From Chloroflexota bacterium (GTDB lineage Bacteria; Chloroflexota; Dehalococcoidia; Dehalococcoidales; UBA2162): a stretch of 62,498 bases of DNA. Location of the stretch: assembly GCA_016190895.1 (NCBI GenBank), contig JACPPR010000028.1, positions 1 to 62,498 of the forward strand, read 5' to 3'. The position numbers were made by a program, and so were the translations under genes. The notes beneath the pieces were generated by a model. That model searched no databases, was not told the origin of the DNA, and saw only the letters and a program-made list of their open reading frames with translations. Shown piece after piece: positions 43,428 to 52,459 of this stretch; positions within the stretch are counted from its first letter, which is position 1, and every line of letters starts with the position of its first letter.

Positions 43428-45635
43428 ATGTCTAAGATAATTGCCTCGGCAGCAATCAGGGGAGCTCACAAGATTGTCGATAATGCTGAGTCGAAGTGGA
43501 AACAGGCGATGGACAAATGGGGAGCCAACGAACCGGTGGGCTTCCCGAATACCGCCTACTATCTGCCCATCATTTATGGAATTCTGGGCACCAAGGTAGA
43601 AAAGCTCGGCGATATGGAAAAAGTCCTCAAGAAGAGCCGGGCCATCTTGCCGCCGCTGGTGAAAGAAACACATCACCTTCCCTATCTGGCGCCAGCCCTG
43701 GACGCCGGCATGGTCACTATGTTCGCTGAAGAGCTTATCGAAGCGGTAAGGTATCTGGAAAGCCCGAATTTCTATACCAAGACCGAGGATATCAAGCCGG
43801 ATAACATCTGGCTGGGGGCCGCTGACGATATTATCCTCCGCAAGAGAGGCATCGAGTTCGTCGATGGCACGGCTCCCGGCTTCGCTGCCATTCTCGGCGC
43901 AGCGCCGACCAAAGAGATAGCCGCCCGTATCGCCCAGGAACTGCAGCAGAAAAACCTCTATGTCTTCATGTGCGCCGAGTATAACGGCAAGAGATTCTCC
44001 GAGCAGCTCCTGGAAGCAGGCGTGCAAATCGGCTGGCCGACCCGCCTGGTCTCATTCGGACCCGATGTCAGCGCCGCCGTTTTTGCCATGGGCTTCGCCA
44101 CCAGAGCGGCCATGTCCTTTGGTGGCATCGAAGCCGGCGATTTCAGAAAAATCCTCATTTATAACAAGGACCGCGTCTTCGCTTTTGCTTTGCCGATGGG
44201 CTATGTTACCGATGAGTGGTACGCCAATGCCGCCGGAGCCATCAACTGGGGCTTCCCGGTCATTGCCGATACCCCGATACCTGAAGTCCTGCCCACCGGC
44301 ATCTGCACCTACGAGCATGTCGTCTCCAACATTCCTCATGAAAAGCTGGTCGCCAAAGCGGTAGAAGTGAGAGGGCTCAAAGTTACCGTTTCCGAAGTGC
44401 CGATTCCGGTCGCCTTCGGGGCTGCCTTCGAGGGCGAACGGGTACGCGGCGAAGACATTTATCTGGAGTGCGGCGGCGGCCGGACCCAGATGGTGGAATG
44501 GGTCACCAGCAAGCCGATGAATGAAGTCGAGGACGGCAAAATCGAAGTCATCGGCCCCGAAGTAACCGATATCAAGGCCGGTTCTCGGTTGCCGATGGCA
44601 ATCACTGTTGAAGTGGCCGGACGGGAAATGCAGGAGGACTACGAGCCTATCCTGGAAAGGCAGATTCATCACCTTATCAACTACGCCCAGGGGTCGATGC
44701 ACATCGGACAGAGGGACATTGCCTGGATACGAATCAACAAACAGGCTGTGGAGAAGGGCTTCCGGCTCCATCACATCGGCACCATTCTTCACGCCAAGCT
44801 GCACCACGACTTCGGGCGTATCTTCGATAAGCTGCAGGTCAAAATTTACACCGACAAAGATAAAGTAGCCCAGCTCGTGGAACAGGCCAGAGCCGTCTAC
44901 AATAAGAGAGATATGCGCATCGAGGGCATGACCGATGAGAGCGTCGAAACCTACTACTCCTGCACCCTGTGCCAGTCCTTCGCTCCGAGCCATGTCTGCG
45001 TGATTAGCCCGGAAAGAACCGGACTCTGCGGTTCCTATAACTGGATGGACTGCAAAGCCTCTTTCGAGATTAATCCCACCGGGCCGAACCAGCCCGTCGT
45101 TAAGGGGCAACCCATCGACGCCAAGCTGGGTCAGTGGAAAGGCGTCAATGATTTTGTGACCAGGACCTCCCGCGGTAAGATAGACCACTACAATTTCTAT
45201 AGCCTGGTGAACGACCCGATGACCACCTGCGGCTGCTGCGAGGCTATAGCAGCCGTCCTGCCGCTCTGCAACGGTGTAATGACGGTCAACCGCGAGTATA
45301 CCGGCGAGACGCCCTGCGGAATGAAATTCACCACACTGGCCGGGACTATCGGCGGCGGCTTGAGCACACCCGGCTTCGTCGGTCACGGCAAGTATAATAC
45401 CACCCAGAGGAAGTTCCTCGCCGGCGACGGCGGGCTACTGAGAATGGTCTGGATGCCTAAAATGCTGAAGGAAGAACTGGCTGACAAACTGAAAGCTAGA
45501 GCTATTGAACTGGGAGTGCCCGACCTGCTAGACAAGATTGCCGATGAGACAATCGGCGTTACCGAAGAGGCGATACTGCCCTTCCTGACGGAGAAAGGAC
45601 ACCCGGCTCTGACGATGGACCCAATATTGGGATAA
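43428..45635 (+). CDS. acsB: CO-methylating acetyl-CoA synthase, catalytic beta subunit
   Basis: A 735-aa protein of full bacterial AcsB length (about 730 aa), including the N-terminal domain that docks onto CODH, which archaeal CdhC lacks. A-cluster ligands are visible: YSCTLCQSFAPSHVCVISPE, GLCGSYNWMDC (about residues 511-545), and the CGC of TTCGCCEAIAAVL near 604. The Ni-Ni-Fe4S4 A-cluster joins CO, a methyl group and CoA into acetyl-CoA. GGGAGG precedes the ATG. Gene order cooS-acsB-acsC-acsE is contiguous. Confidence 0.97.
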   Translation: MSKIIASAAIRGAHKIVDNAESKWKQAMDKWGANEPVGFPNTAYYLPIIYGILGTKVEKLGDMEKVLKKSRAILPPLVKETHHLPYLAPALDAGMVTMFAEELIEAVRYLESPNFYTKTEDIKPDNIWLGAADDIILRKRGIEFVDGTAPGFAAILGAAPTKEIAARIAQELQQKNLYVFMCAEYNGKRFSEQLLEAGVQIGWPTRLVSFGPDVSAAVFAMGFATRAAMSFGGIEAGDFRKILIYNKDRVFAFALPMGYVTDEWYANAAGAINWGFPVIADTPIPEVLPTGICTYEHVVSNIPHEKLVAKAVEVRGLKVTVSEVPIPVAFGAAFEGERVRGEDIYLECGGGRTQMVEWVTSKPMNEVEDGKIEVIGPEVTDIKAGSRLPMAITVEVAGREMQEDYEPILERQIHHLINYAQGSMHIGQRDIAWIRINKQAVEKGFRLHHIGTILHAKLHHDFGRIFDKLQVKIYTDKDKVAQLVEQARAVYNKRDMRIEGMTDESVETYYSCTLCQSFAPSHVCVISPERTGLCGSYNWMDCKASFEINPTGPNQPVVKGQPIDAKLGQWKGVNDFVTRTSRGKIDHYNFYSLVNDPMTTCGCCEAIAAVLPLCNGVMTVNREYTGETPCGMKFTTLAGTIGGGLSTPGFVGHGKYNTTQRKFLAGDGGLLRMVWMPKMLKEELADKLKARAIELGVPDLLDKIADETIGVTEEAILPFLTEKGHPALTMDPILG

Positions 45636-45657
45636 TATCCAGAATGGAGTAAAAGAA

Positions 45658-47001
45658 ATGCCACTTACCGGAATCGAAATATTCAAGCTGCTGCCCAAGA
45701 CGAACTGTAAGGAGTGCGGGGTACCGACCTGCCTTGCCTTCGCTATGAGCCTGGCGGCGAGCAAGGCAACCCTGACCGCCTGCCCCTACGTTTCCGCGGA
45801 AGCGAAGGCAAAGCTGCAGGAAGCCTCGGCGCCACCGATAAGGGTGGTGAATATCGGCGTCGGCGCCCGGGCACTAAAGGTCGGCGGAGAGACGGTCATG
45901 TTCCGCCACGAAAAGAGGTTCGAGAACCCGCCCGGCATCTCCCTCCTCATCAAGGATACGATGTCTGATGCCGAGGTCGATGCCCGTCTGGACAGGTTTA
46001 TCCAACTCCAGTACGATAGGGTCGGCTTAACCCTCCGCCCCGAGCTGATAGCTCTGAAAGCAGAATCGGGGGACGCTGGTAAGTTCGTGGCGCTGGTGAA
46101 TAAGGTTAAGCAGAAAGTCGATTGCAGCTTGATTTTGATGAGCGATAATCCGGCCATTCTAACTGCCGGAGTCAAGGCATCTGCCGAACGCAAGCCGCTG
46201 CTCTACGCCGCCACCAAGGATAATGTGGATGCCGTGGCGGCCCTGGCCAAGGAGACTGCCTGCCCGGTGGCTGTGAAGGCTACCAGCCTGGACGAAGTCG
46301 CCGAGCTGACGGATAAGCTGACCAAGGCCGGAGTCAACGACATCGTTATCGATTCCGGGGCGAGGACCGTACGCAAGGCTTTTGAAGACCAGGTCATCAT
46401 CAGGCGGGCCGCCTTAGTCAAGAAGTTCAAACCCTTCGGCTTCCCCACGATTACATTCCCGGCTGAGATGACGGACAACCCGATGAAAGAGGCGGCAATC
46501 GCCGCTATGTTCGTGGCGAAGTACGGAGGCATCATCGTCCTCTCCGATTTCCAGGGCGAAGTCCTGTTCCCGCTGCTTGTAGAAAGGTTGAATATCTTCA
46601 CCGACCCGCAGCGTCCGCTGGCGACTACCCAGGGTATCTATGAGATTAACAACCCCAACGAAAACTCGCCGGTGCTGCTGACCAGCAATTTCTCCCTGAC
46701 CTACTTCATCGTCTCCGGTGAAATAGAGTCTAGCAAGGTGCCCAGCTACCTGCTGGTGATGGATACGGAGGGACTCTCAGTGATGACTGCCTGGGCTGCC
46801 GGTAAATTCGTGGCCGATGCCATCGGGCCATTTGTTAAGAAAAGCGGCATTGCCGATAAGATTAAGCACCGCAAGCTGATAATCCCGGGCTACGCCGCCA
46901 CTGAAAGCGGCGGGCTGGAAGAAGAACTGTCCGGCTGGGAGATTCTGATTGGGCCCAGAGAGGGCTCCCTTATCCCGGCCTATCTCAAGACCTGGAAATA
47001 G
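45658..47001 (+). CDS. acsC: Corrinoid iron-sulfur protein large subunit (gamma)
   Basis: A 447-aa protein beginning with the 4Fe-4S motif KTNCKECGVPTCLAFAM plus a fourth Cys in TACPYVS (about residues 17-42). The TIM barrel and C-terminal B12-binding region follow (GYAATESGGLEEELSGWEIL). It accepts the methyl group from AcsE and donates it to the A-cluster of AcsB; its corrinoid is reactivated by the AcsV-like protein encoded at 35322. It follows acsB by 22 bp, thus same operon. Confidence 0.96.
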   Translation: MPLTGIEIFKLLPKTNCKECGVPTCLAFAMSLAASKATLTACPYVSAEAKAKLQEASAPPIRVVNIGVGARALKVGGETVMFRHEKRFENPPGISLLIKDTMSDAEVDARLDRFIQLQYDRVGLTLRPELIALKAESGDAGKFVALVNKVKQKVDCSLILMSDNPAILTAGVKASAERKPLLYAATKDNVDAVAALAKETACPVAVKATSLDEVAELTDKLTKAGVNDIVIDSGARTVRKAFEDQVIIRRAALVKKFKPFGFPTITFPAEMTDNPMKEAAIAAMFVAKYGGIIVLSDFQGEVLFPLLVERLNIFTDPQRPLATTQGIYEINNPNENSPVLLTSNFSLTYFIVSGEIESSKVPSYLLVMDTEGLSVMTAWAAGKFVADAIGPFVKKSGIADKIKHRKLIIPGYAATESGGLEEELSGWEILIGPREGSLIPAYLKTWK

Positions 47002-47125
47002 TAGAGAAAATCCAAATGAAAAAATTCAAAGTCCAAATCAATATCAAAGTCCAAATGAAAAAATTTTGACATTTAAGCATTTGGATTTTCATTTGAACCT
47101 TGGATTTTGGACTTTGAATTTGTTT
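46990..47125. repeat. AT-rich CAAAGTCCAAAT repeat between acsC and acsE
   Basis: Repeated CCAAATGAAAAAATT and CAAAGTCCAAAT units on the left are mirrored by CATTTGGATTTTCATTTG and GGATTTTGGACTTTG on the right, so the tract can fold into a long hairpin. It resembles 690-848 and 48712-48770. Confidence 0.75.
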
Positions 47126-47138
47126 ATGAGGGGGTACG

Positions 47139-48017
47139 ATGATTCTCATCGGAGAAAGTATCAATATCATGTCCAAAACCCTTGGCCCGGCATTGAGGGA
47201 AAGGAACCCGAAGCCTATCCAGGAAATGGCGCTGGCGGAAGTCAAGGCCGGGGTGGATTACCTCGACCTTAATATCGGCCCGGCCCGGCGGGCTGGCGAT
47301 GAGCTGATGAAATGGGTAGTCGAGACCGTCCAGGCGGTTACCGATATGCCGCTATCGCTGGATACGACCAACCCGGTGGCTATGGAGGCCGGTCTCAAAG
47401 TTTGCAAGAGCCGGGCTTTGATTAACTCCGTCTCGCTTCAGCCGGACAGGTTGCAAGCCGGGCTGCCCCTGGCCAAGAACTACAACGCCGATATGATTGG
47501 ACTCCTCTGGGGCGCCGAGGGTATGCCCAGAGACGCTAACGAGAGGTGTATGCTGGCCGTCGAACTGGTCTACCAGGCGAATGATATGGGCATTCCAACC
47601 GAAAATATCTGGATAGACCCAATCGCCAGCCCGATTTCGGTGGAGATAAACCAGGTAAAATCCTGTGTCGAGTTTATGAGCATGCTGGCGGAGGTAGCGC
47701 CCGGCTGCAAGTCAACCGTGGGACTTTCCAACATCTCGAATGGCACGCCGACACATCTAAGACCTTATCTGAACCGGACCTACCTGATAATGCTGATGAG
47801 GTACGGGCTCCATTCGGCCATCGTGGACGCCTTCGATGCCGAACTCAACGCGATAGCCAGAGGCAAGATGCCGGAGGTAGTCAAACTGGTGCATCGGGTG
47901 ATGGACGGCGAGCAAATTGACATAAAGTCGCTGAGTAAAAAAGAGGCGGAGTACGTCAAGACAGCCAGGGTACTCACAGGCGAAACCCTCTACTCTCATT
48001 CCTGGCTAGAAATATAA
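47139..48017 (+). CDS. acsE: Methyl-THF:corrinoid/iron-sulfur protein methyltransferase
   Basis: A 292-aa pterin-binding-domain protein: MILIGESINIMSKTLGPAL, VDYLDLNIGPARRAGDE, MPLSLDTTNPVAMEAGLK and GLSNISNGTPTHLRPYLNR. These are the MeTr features for holding methyl-THF in a TIM barrel. It moves the N5-methyl group to cob(I)alamin of AcsC/AcsD. GAGGGGG is a good ribosome binding site. About 137 bp of repeat sequence separates it from acsC, but the direction and function argue for one operon. Confidence 0.95.
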   Translation: MILIGESINIMSKTLGPALRERNPKPIQEMALAEVKAGVDYLDLNIGPARRAGDELMKWVVETVQAVTDMPLSLDTTNPVAMEAGLKVCKSRALINSVSLQPDRLQAGLPLAKNYNADMIGLLWGAEGMPRDANERCMLAVELVYQANDMGIPTENIWIDPIASPISVEINQVKSCVEFMSMLAEVAPGCKSTVGLSNISNGTPTHLRPYLNRTYLIMLMRYGLHSAIVDAFDAELNAIARGKMPEVVKLVHRVMDGEQIDIKSLSKKEAEYVKTARVLTGETLYSHSWLEI

Positions 48018-48032
48018 GAAATCAGGTGGCAA

Positions 48033-48710
48033 ATGGCTGATATTACAGTAACAATGAATGGCAAGCAGGTCGGCGGACCTGCCGGGATAACCATACTCGA
48101 GTTGGCCAAGCAGAACGGCATAGACATTCCTACCCTCTGTTATCTTGAGGGGCTGCCGCCCACCGGCTCCTGCCGAGTCTGTGTGGTAGAAGTGGAAGGC
48201 TCCAGAACCCTGGTCGCTTCCTGCCACACTCCGATTTCGGCGGGCATGATTATCCAGACCCATTCTCCTAAAGTTCTGGAGGCTCGACGGGTGATAGTGG
48301 AGCTGCTCCTGGCAAGCCACTGCGGAACCTGCTATATGTGCGAAAAGGCCAATATCTGCGAGCTGCGCGAGGTGGCCGTCGACCTGGATGTGGGCGTCCC
48401 CAGGTTCCCAATCAGGAGACGATTTTATCCTATCGAGGATGAAAGCCCTTATATAACCCGCGATTTGTCCAAGTGCATTCTCTGCCGGAAGTGTATCCGA
48501 GCCTGCAATGAGGTAGCCAAAAAACATGTCTACGCTATGGGCTACCGGGGGTTTGATTCTAAAGTAGTCGTGGATTTCGATGAAGTGCTGAACAAAGAAG
48601 TTTGTCGTGACTGCGGCATCTGCATTCCCTATTGCCCGACGGGTGCCCTCAGCAACCCACAAAAATCCAGGAAAGACAAGAAGGGGCCGCCGCTGGTTAT
48701 CAAGGGCTAA
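48033..48710 (+). CDS. NuoG/HoxU-like 2Fe-2S and 4Fe-4S electron transfer protein
   Basis: A 225-aa protein with a plant-type 2Fe-2S domain (Cys in IPTLCYLEGLPPTGSCRVCV and LVASCHTP), the Cys-rich linker ASHCGTCYMCEKANICELRE, and two 4Fe-4S motifs (CILCRKCIRACNEV and CRDCGICIPYCPTGAL). This equals the N-terminal part of NuoG or the HoxU/HndD small-ferredoxin modules. It starts 15 bp after acsE with AGGTGG upstream. With the following NuoE and NuoF genes it should form a diaphorase-type electron module; fused metF genes downstream suggest the acceptor is methylene-THF reductase. Confidence 0.85.
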   Translation: MADITVTMNGKQVGGPAGITILELAKQNGIDIPTLCYLEGLPPTGSCRVCVVEVEGSRTLVASCHTPISAGMIIQTHSPKVLEARRVIVELLLASHCGTCYMCEKANICELREVAVDLDVGVPRFPIRRRFYPIEDESPYITRDLSKCILCRKCIRACNEVAKKHVYAMGYRGFDSKVVVDFDEVLNKEVCRDCGICIPYCPTGALSNPQKSRKDKKGPPLVIKG

Positions 48711-48711
48711 C

Positions 48712-48770
48712 TACAAATGGCAAATGACAAAATCCAAATGACAAATGCAGAGGAATATCTGAGAAAGAAA
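48712..48770. repeat. AT-rich CAAATGACAAA repeat
   Basis: ACAAATGGCAAATGACAAAA then TCCAAATGACAAATGCAG: a short version of the AT-rich repeat seen at 46990-47125, between the Fe-S protein gene and nuoE. Confidence 0.65.
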
Positions 48771-48777
48771 GAGTAGA

Positions 48778-49215
48778 ATGACTAATAAAACTACTACTTT
48801 AAGTAAGAACCAAAAATTGATACTGACGCTCTTGCAAGAGGCGCAGCAAAAAACCGGATTCATCTCCGAAGAAGCCATGGTTGGTATAGCCGAATCGCTC
48901 GGTATCTCCAGGAGCGATGTTTATGGCGTTGCCACCTTCTACTCATTTCTATCCGTCCAGCCGCAGGGCAGGAACGTAATCAGAATTTGCAAGAGCCTGC
49001 CCTGTCACCTCAAAAACGGTCAGGAAATAATCGAAAGCCTGGAAAAACAACTGGGCGTCAAGCCCGGTGAGACCACCCCCGATGGTAAGTTCTCTTTCAC
49101 CTTGACCAACTGCATCGGCGAGTGCGACCAGGCTCCGGCGATGCTGATTAATGATGATGTTCACGGTAATCTGACACCGGACAAGATAGCCCGGATTTTG
49201 AAGACGTACAAGTAA
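48778..49215 (+). CDS. NuoE-like 2Fe-2S (thioredoxin-fold) subunit
   Basis: A 145-aa protein of the 24-kDa complex I subunit family. Helical N-terminus (LLQEAQQKTGFISEEAMVGI, SDVYGVATFYSFLS), then four cluster Cys: ICKSLPCHLKNG (C-x4-C) and LTNCIGECDQAP (C-x3-C). It takes electrons from the FMN subunit next to it. The order HoxU-like, NuoE, NuoF is the usual diaphorase set. The ATG at 48778 has only a weak upstream purine stretch. Confidence 0.92.
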   Translation: MTNKTTTLSKNQKLILTLLQEAQQKTGFISEEAMVGIAESLGISRSDVYGVATFYSFLSVQPQGRNVIRICKSLPCHLKNGQEIIESLEKQLGVKPGETTPDGKFSFTLTNCIGECDQAPAMLINDDVHGNLTPDKIARILKTYK

Positions 49216-49247
49216 CAATAAAATAAGGAGAGTTTTACGCAATCTAC

Positions 49248-49325
49248 CATTCCGTGCTTGACACGGAATCCAGGAAAACCCAGTTATTAATCCTAGTTTT
49301 CTGGATACCGACTTTCGTCGGTATG
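49248..49325. repeat. Dispersed repeat, family B, copy 3
   Basis: ATTCCGTGCTTGACACGGAA then TCTGGATACCGACTTTCGTC and GGTATGG, inside the nuoE-nuoF gap of the operon. Confidence 0.8.
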
Positions 49326-49367
49326 GATGACGTTAGTGAACAACTTCAATAAGACAGGAGATTCTCA

Positions 49368-50579
49368 GTGCCAGAAAAACGGATTGTTTTGAAGAACTGC
49401 GGCGTTATCGACCCCAGGCGCATAGATACCTACCTGCAGCAGGATGGTTTCAAAGCCTGGCAAAAGGCTTCGGCGATGACGCCCGAGCAGGTAATCGCTG
49501 AAGTAAAAGCCTCCAATCTAAGGGGGCGGGGCGGGGCGGGCTTCCCCTGCGGGCTGAAATGGGAAGGGGCAAGAAACGCCCCCGGCGCCGAGAAATTCGT
49601 AATCTGTAACGCCGATGAGGGCGAGGTGGGGACTTTTAAGGACAGGTATATCCTGCAAAACGACCCCTTTAGCCTTATCGAAGGGCTTGCCATCGCCTCC
49701 CATGCTGTCGGCGCCAGACAAGCCTATATCTATCTGCGGGGAGAATACCGTTTCCTGCTGAGCCAGCTTAGAGGCGCTATTCGCCAGGCGAAAGAAAAGG
49801 GATTCTTGCCCCATGTGGACATCGAAGTTCGTGAAGGTTCCGGCGCTTATATTTGCGGCGAAGAGATGGCATTAATGGAATCCATCGAGGGGAAGCGGGG
49901 CGAGATTCGCTACAAGCCGCCCTTCCCGACGACCCAGGGACTGTGGCAGATGCCTACCGTCATCAACAACGTCGAAACGCTGATGAATGTTGCCCCGATT
50001 ATCTTGAATGGAGCCGCCTGGTTTAATCAAATCGGCACCGAGCGCAGCAAGGGCACCAAGGTCCTCTCAGTGAGCGGCGATGTGGCTAAACCCGGCGTCT
50101 ACGAAATCGTGCTGGGCACCACGCTCAAGGAGCTAATCGTTGATTTAGCCGGGGCGAAGAATATCAAGCTGGTCCAGATAGGCGGCGCCACCGGCAGAAT
50201 CGTGTCTGCCTCGATGCTGGATACTCCGCTCGCTTTTGAAACTATGCTCAGCGCCGGGGCAATCACAGTTTTCGATGAGACCAGGGACGTTATAGACATC
50301 GTTCACAGAACGATGGAATTTCTCGCCGAAGAAAGCTGCGGCAAGTGCTCTCCCTGCCGGGAAGGCTGCGGGATAATCGTTAACATTCTGGAGAGATTCA
50401 TCAAGGGCACAGCGACTCCCAAAGACATCACGACCCTGGAACAACTATCGAGCGCAATGATGCTGACCTCACTCTGCGGTCTGGGGCAGGCAGCCCCTAA
50501 CTCGGTGGTGGACAGCTTGAAGTATTTCCGGAGCGCCTATGAGGAGCGAATGAAGAAAGTTGAGGTGGTGGCAAGATGA
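49368..50579 (+). CDS. NuoF-like NAD(P)H-binding FMN subunit
   Basis: A 403-aa protein of the 51-kDa complex I subunit family: the NADH/FMN loop LRGRGGAGFPCGLKWEG, CNADEGEVGTFKDRYIL, an SLBB domain (YEIVLGTTLKELIVDLAGAK) and the C-terminal 4Fe-4S ligands ESCGKCSPCREGC with LTSLCGLGQAAPNS. It should oxidise or reduce NAD(P)H. It starts at a GTG (49368) eight bases after AGGAGA, and its stop overlaps the metV ATG by four bases (ATGA), a direct link to the methylene-THF reductase genes. No extra NuoE-like or ferredoxin domain is fused to it. Confidence 0.92.
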   Translation: MPEKRIVLKNCGVIDPRRIDTYLQQDGFKAWQKASAMTPEQVIAEVKASNLRGRGGAGFPCGLKWEGARNAPGAEKFVICNADEGEVGTFKDRYILQNDPFSLIEGLAIASHAVGARQAYIYLRGEYRFLLSQLRGAIRQAKEKGFLPHVDIEVREGSGAYICGEEMALMESIEGKRGEIRYKPPFPTTQGLWQMPTVINNVETLMNVAPIILNGAAWFNQIGTERSKGTKVLSVSGDVAKPGVYEIVLGTTLKELIVDLAGAKNIKLVQIGGATGRIVSASMLDTPLAFETMLSAGAITVFDETRDVIDIVHRTMEFLAEESCGKCSPCREGCGIIVNILERFIKGTATPKDITTLEQLSSAMMLTSLCGLGQAAPNSVVDSLKYFRSAYEERMKKVEVVAR

Positions 50580-51217
50580 TATCAGCGACAGAACAAAAAC
50601 CCCTGGAAGAGATTACCCAATCTCTTGAGAAGTGTAAATCGGTCTATCTCATCGGCTGCGGCACGTGCACAACGATACTGCACACCGGCGGTAAGGCCGA
50701 GGTGCTGGCGCTGAAGGACAAGCTGGAAGCCGCCGGCAAGAAAATAGCCGGCTGGATGGTGATACCCACCGCCTGCGATGAGATAACCAAGTATGCCCTG
50801 GAAAGCAGCGAAAAGGAGATTCAGGCCGCTGATTGCCTCCTGGTTACCTCCTGCGCCTACGGAGTGCAACGGGTCAGCCAGTGGGCGGACAAGCCGGCCA
50901 TCCCGGCCGTAAATACCCTGTTCATCGGCAAAGAAGACGGGGATACCTATTCTGAAGTCTGCGCACAGTGCGGGAATTGCGTTCTGGCCTGGACGGGCGG
51001 TATCTGTCCGATAACCTCCTGCCCCAAGGGGCTGTTAGAGGGACCCTGCGGTGGCACCAACAAGGGCAAGTGCGAAGTCGACCCGACCAAAGACTGCGCC
51101 TGGACGCTGATATACAAACGCCTGGAGCAACAGGGACGGCTCGACCTGCTGGAAAAAGAACAGCCGCCGAGAAACTACCAGGCAGTGGTCAGGCCGGGCA
51201 GGCTTATCACAAAATAG
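50576..51217 (+). CDS. metV: MetV, Cys-rich partner of methylene-THF reductase
   Basis: A 213-aa protein of the MTHFR C-terminal-domain family (MetV). N-terminal Cys in YLIGCGTCTTILHTGG, a middle CAYGVQRVSQWA, and a Cys-rich end SEVCAQCGNCVLAWTGGICP, TSCPKGLLEGPCGGTNKGKC, likely binding Fe-S clusters and zinc. In acetogens MetV pairs with MetF and passes electrons from a partner complex to the flavin. Overlap with the NuoF-like stop codon (ATGA) and the metF start 34 bp on make a functional unit NuoEF-MetVF plausible. Confidence 0.9.
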   Translation: MISATEQKPLEEITQSLEKCKSVYLIGCGTCTTILHTGGKAEVLALKDKLEAAGKKIAGWMVIPTACDEITKYALESSEKEIQAADCLLVTSCAYGVQRVSQWADKPAIPAVNTLFIGKEDGDTYSEVCAQCGNCVLAWTGGICPITSCPKGLLEGPCGGTNKGKCEVDPTKDCAWTLIYKRLEQQGRLDLLEKEQPPRNYQAVVRPGRLITK

Positions 51218-51251
51218 TTCGACAGGCTCACTATAAGTAAGAGGAGAAACA

Positions 51252-52136
51252 ATGCCGACACCTTTCAAAGAAGTCCTTAACTCAGGCAAGTTCGTCGTTA
51301 CCTGCGAGATAGCGCCTCCAAAGGGGACTAATCTCGAAAAGGTTATCCACCATATCGATTTGCTCAAGGATAAGGTAGACGGACTTAACGCTACCGATAA
51401 CCAGGGCTCGAGTATGCGCTATCCCTCGCTGGGACTGTGCCTCTTGATTAAGGAACGGGGTGGGGAACCCATCCTGCAAATGACCTGCCGCGACCGCAAC
51501 CGCCTCGCTCTCCAGTCCGACCTTCTCTTCGCTTACTCCCGGGGAATAAACAACGTGCTCTGCCTGACCGGCGACGCTATCACCCTGGGCGACCACAAAC
51601 AGGCCAAGCCGGTGTTCGATATAGATTCCCTCCAATTGCTCAGGACAATCCGCACTCTGGAATCGGGGAAAGACCTGGGCGGCAACGACCTGGACGGCGC
51701 ACCCAAGTTTTGCGCCGGCGCCATCGTTACTCCGGAGGCCCAGCCTATCGAGCCGCAGATGATAAAATTCAGAAAAAAGGTCAGAGCCGGAGCCGAGTTC
51801 TTCCAGACTCAAGCAGTCTATGATATCGGCAATTTAAGAAATTTTATGCAAGCCGCCCGGCAGTATAACACCAAAATCATGGCTGGCATCGTCCTGTTGA
51901 CATCGGCAGGTATGGCCAGATTTATGAACGCAAATGTCTCAGGCATCTTTGTTCCTCAAGCGCTCATCGACGAAATGTCAAAAGCCGAAAAAGGCAAAGC
52001 CCTGCAGAAGGGCATCGAGATTGCCGGGCGCATGATTAAGACCATCAAGGACGAGAAGCTCTGCGACGGCGTTCACATCATGGCAATCAACAAGGAAGAA
52101 ACGGTACCCGATATCTTAGCCGCCGCGGGGTTATAA
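51252..52136 (+). CDS. metF: Methylenetetrahydrofolate reductase
   Basis: A 294-aa protein of the FAD TIM-barrel family: FVVTCEIAPPKGTNLEKVIH, NATDNQGSSMRYPSLGL, QMTCRDRNRLALQSDLL, VLCLTGDAITLGDHKQAK and FFQTQAVYDIGNLRNFM. It reduces methylene-THF to methyl-THF, the substrate of AcsE. AGAGGAG precedes the ATG. It ends the acetyl-CoA cluster; the sequence after it (52145-52385) is repeats. Confidence 0.95.
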   Translation: MPTPFKEVLNSGKFVVTCEIAPPKGTNLEKVIHHIDLLKDKVDGLNATDNQGSSMRYPSLGLCLLIKERGGEPILQMTCRDRNRLALQSDLLFAYSRGINNVLCLTGDAITLGDHKQAKPVFDIDSLQLLRTIRTLESGKDLGGNDLDGAPKFCAGAIVTPEAQPIEPQMIKFRKKVRAGAEFFQTQAVYDIGNLRNFMQAARQYNTKIMAGIVLLTSAGMARFMNANVSGIFVPQALIDEMSKAEKGKALQKGIEIAGRMIKTIKDEKLCDGVHIMAINKEETVPDILAAAGL

Positions 52137-52459
52137 GAGAACACTGCTTCCTCTCCCTCGACGGGAGAGGGTTGGGCGAGGCTGATACCGATTTGTGTCT
52201 CTTGCTTTTTATGTCCCCTCACCTTTAATCCTCCCACAAGGGGAGAGGAGACTGGCGTCCTTTCCCTCTAGACTGGTATTTGCTTCGTTTTCCCTCTCCC
52301 TCGACGGGAGAGTCCCGATTCACTCCGTTCATACGGGATTCCGTATGAGTGAAACGAATCGGAAGGTTGGAGTCTGTCCTGAACACAGAAAAGCGTTGAA
52401 GTTGGGCTTCGCCTGGAAGCGTAACCCACCAGCCGAGCGATAATTGGTGGGTTGCCCCT
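52137..52459. repeat. Repeat-filled intergenic region (family E and RAYT-type hairpin)
   Basis: No gene is seen. Several CTCTCCCTCGACGGGAGAG and CCACAAGGGGAGAGG units plus the GATTCACTCCGTTCATACGG / CCGTATGAGTGAAACGAATC palindrome (52316-52365) make up family E. At 52403-52456, TTGGGCTTCGCCTGGAAGCG then TAACCCACCAGCCGAGCGAT resembles the inverted repeats flanking the RAYT gene. Confidence 0.7.

Noticed and set aside
44052..45386. 444-codon open frame on the minus strand across acsB
   Set aside because: Antisense shadow of acsB; no motif, and the sense frame carries all catalytic residues.
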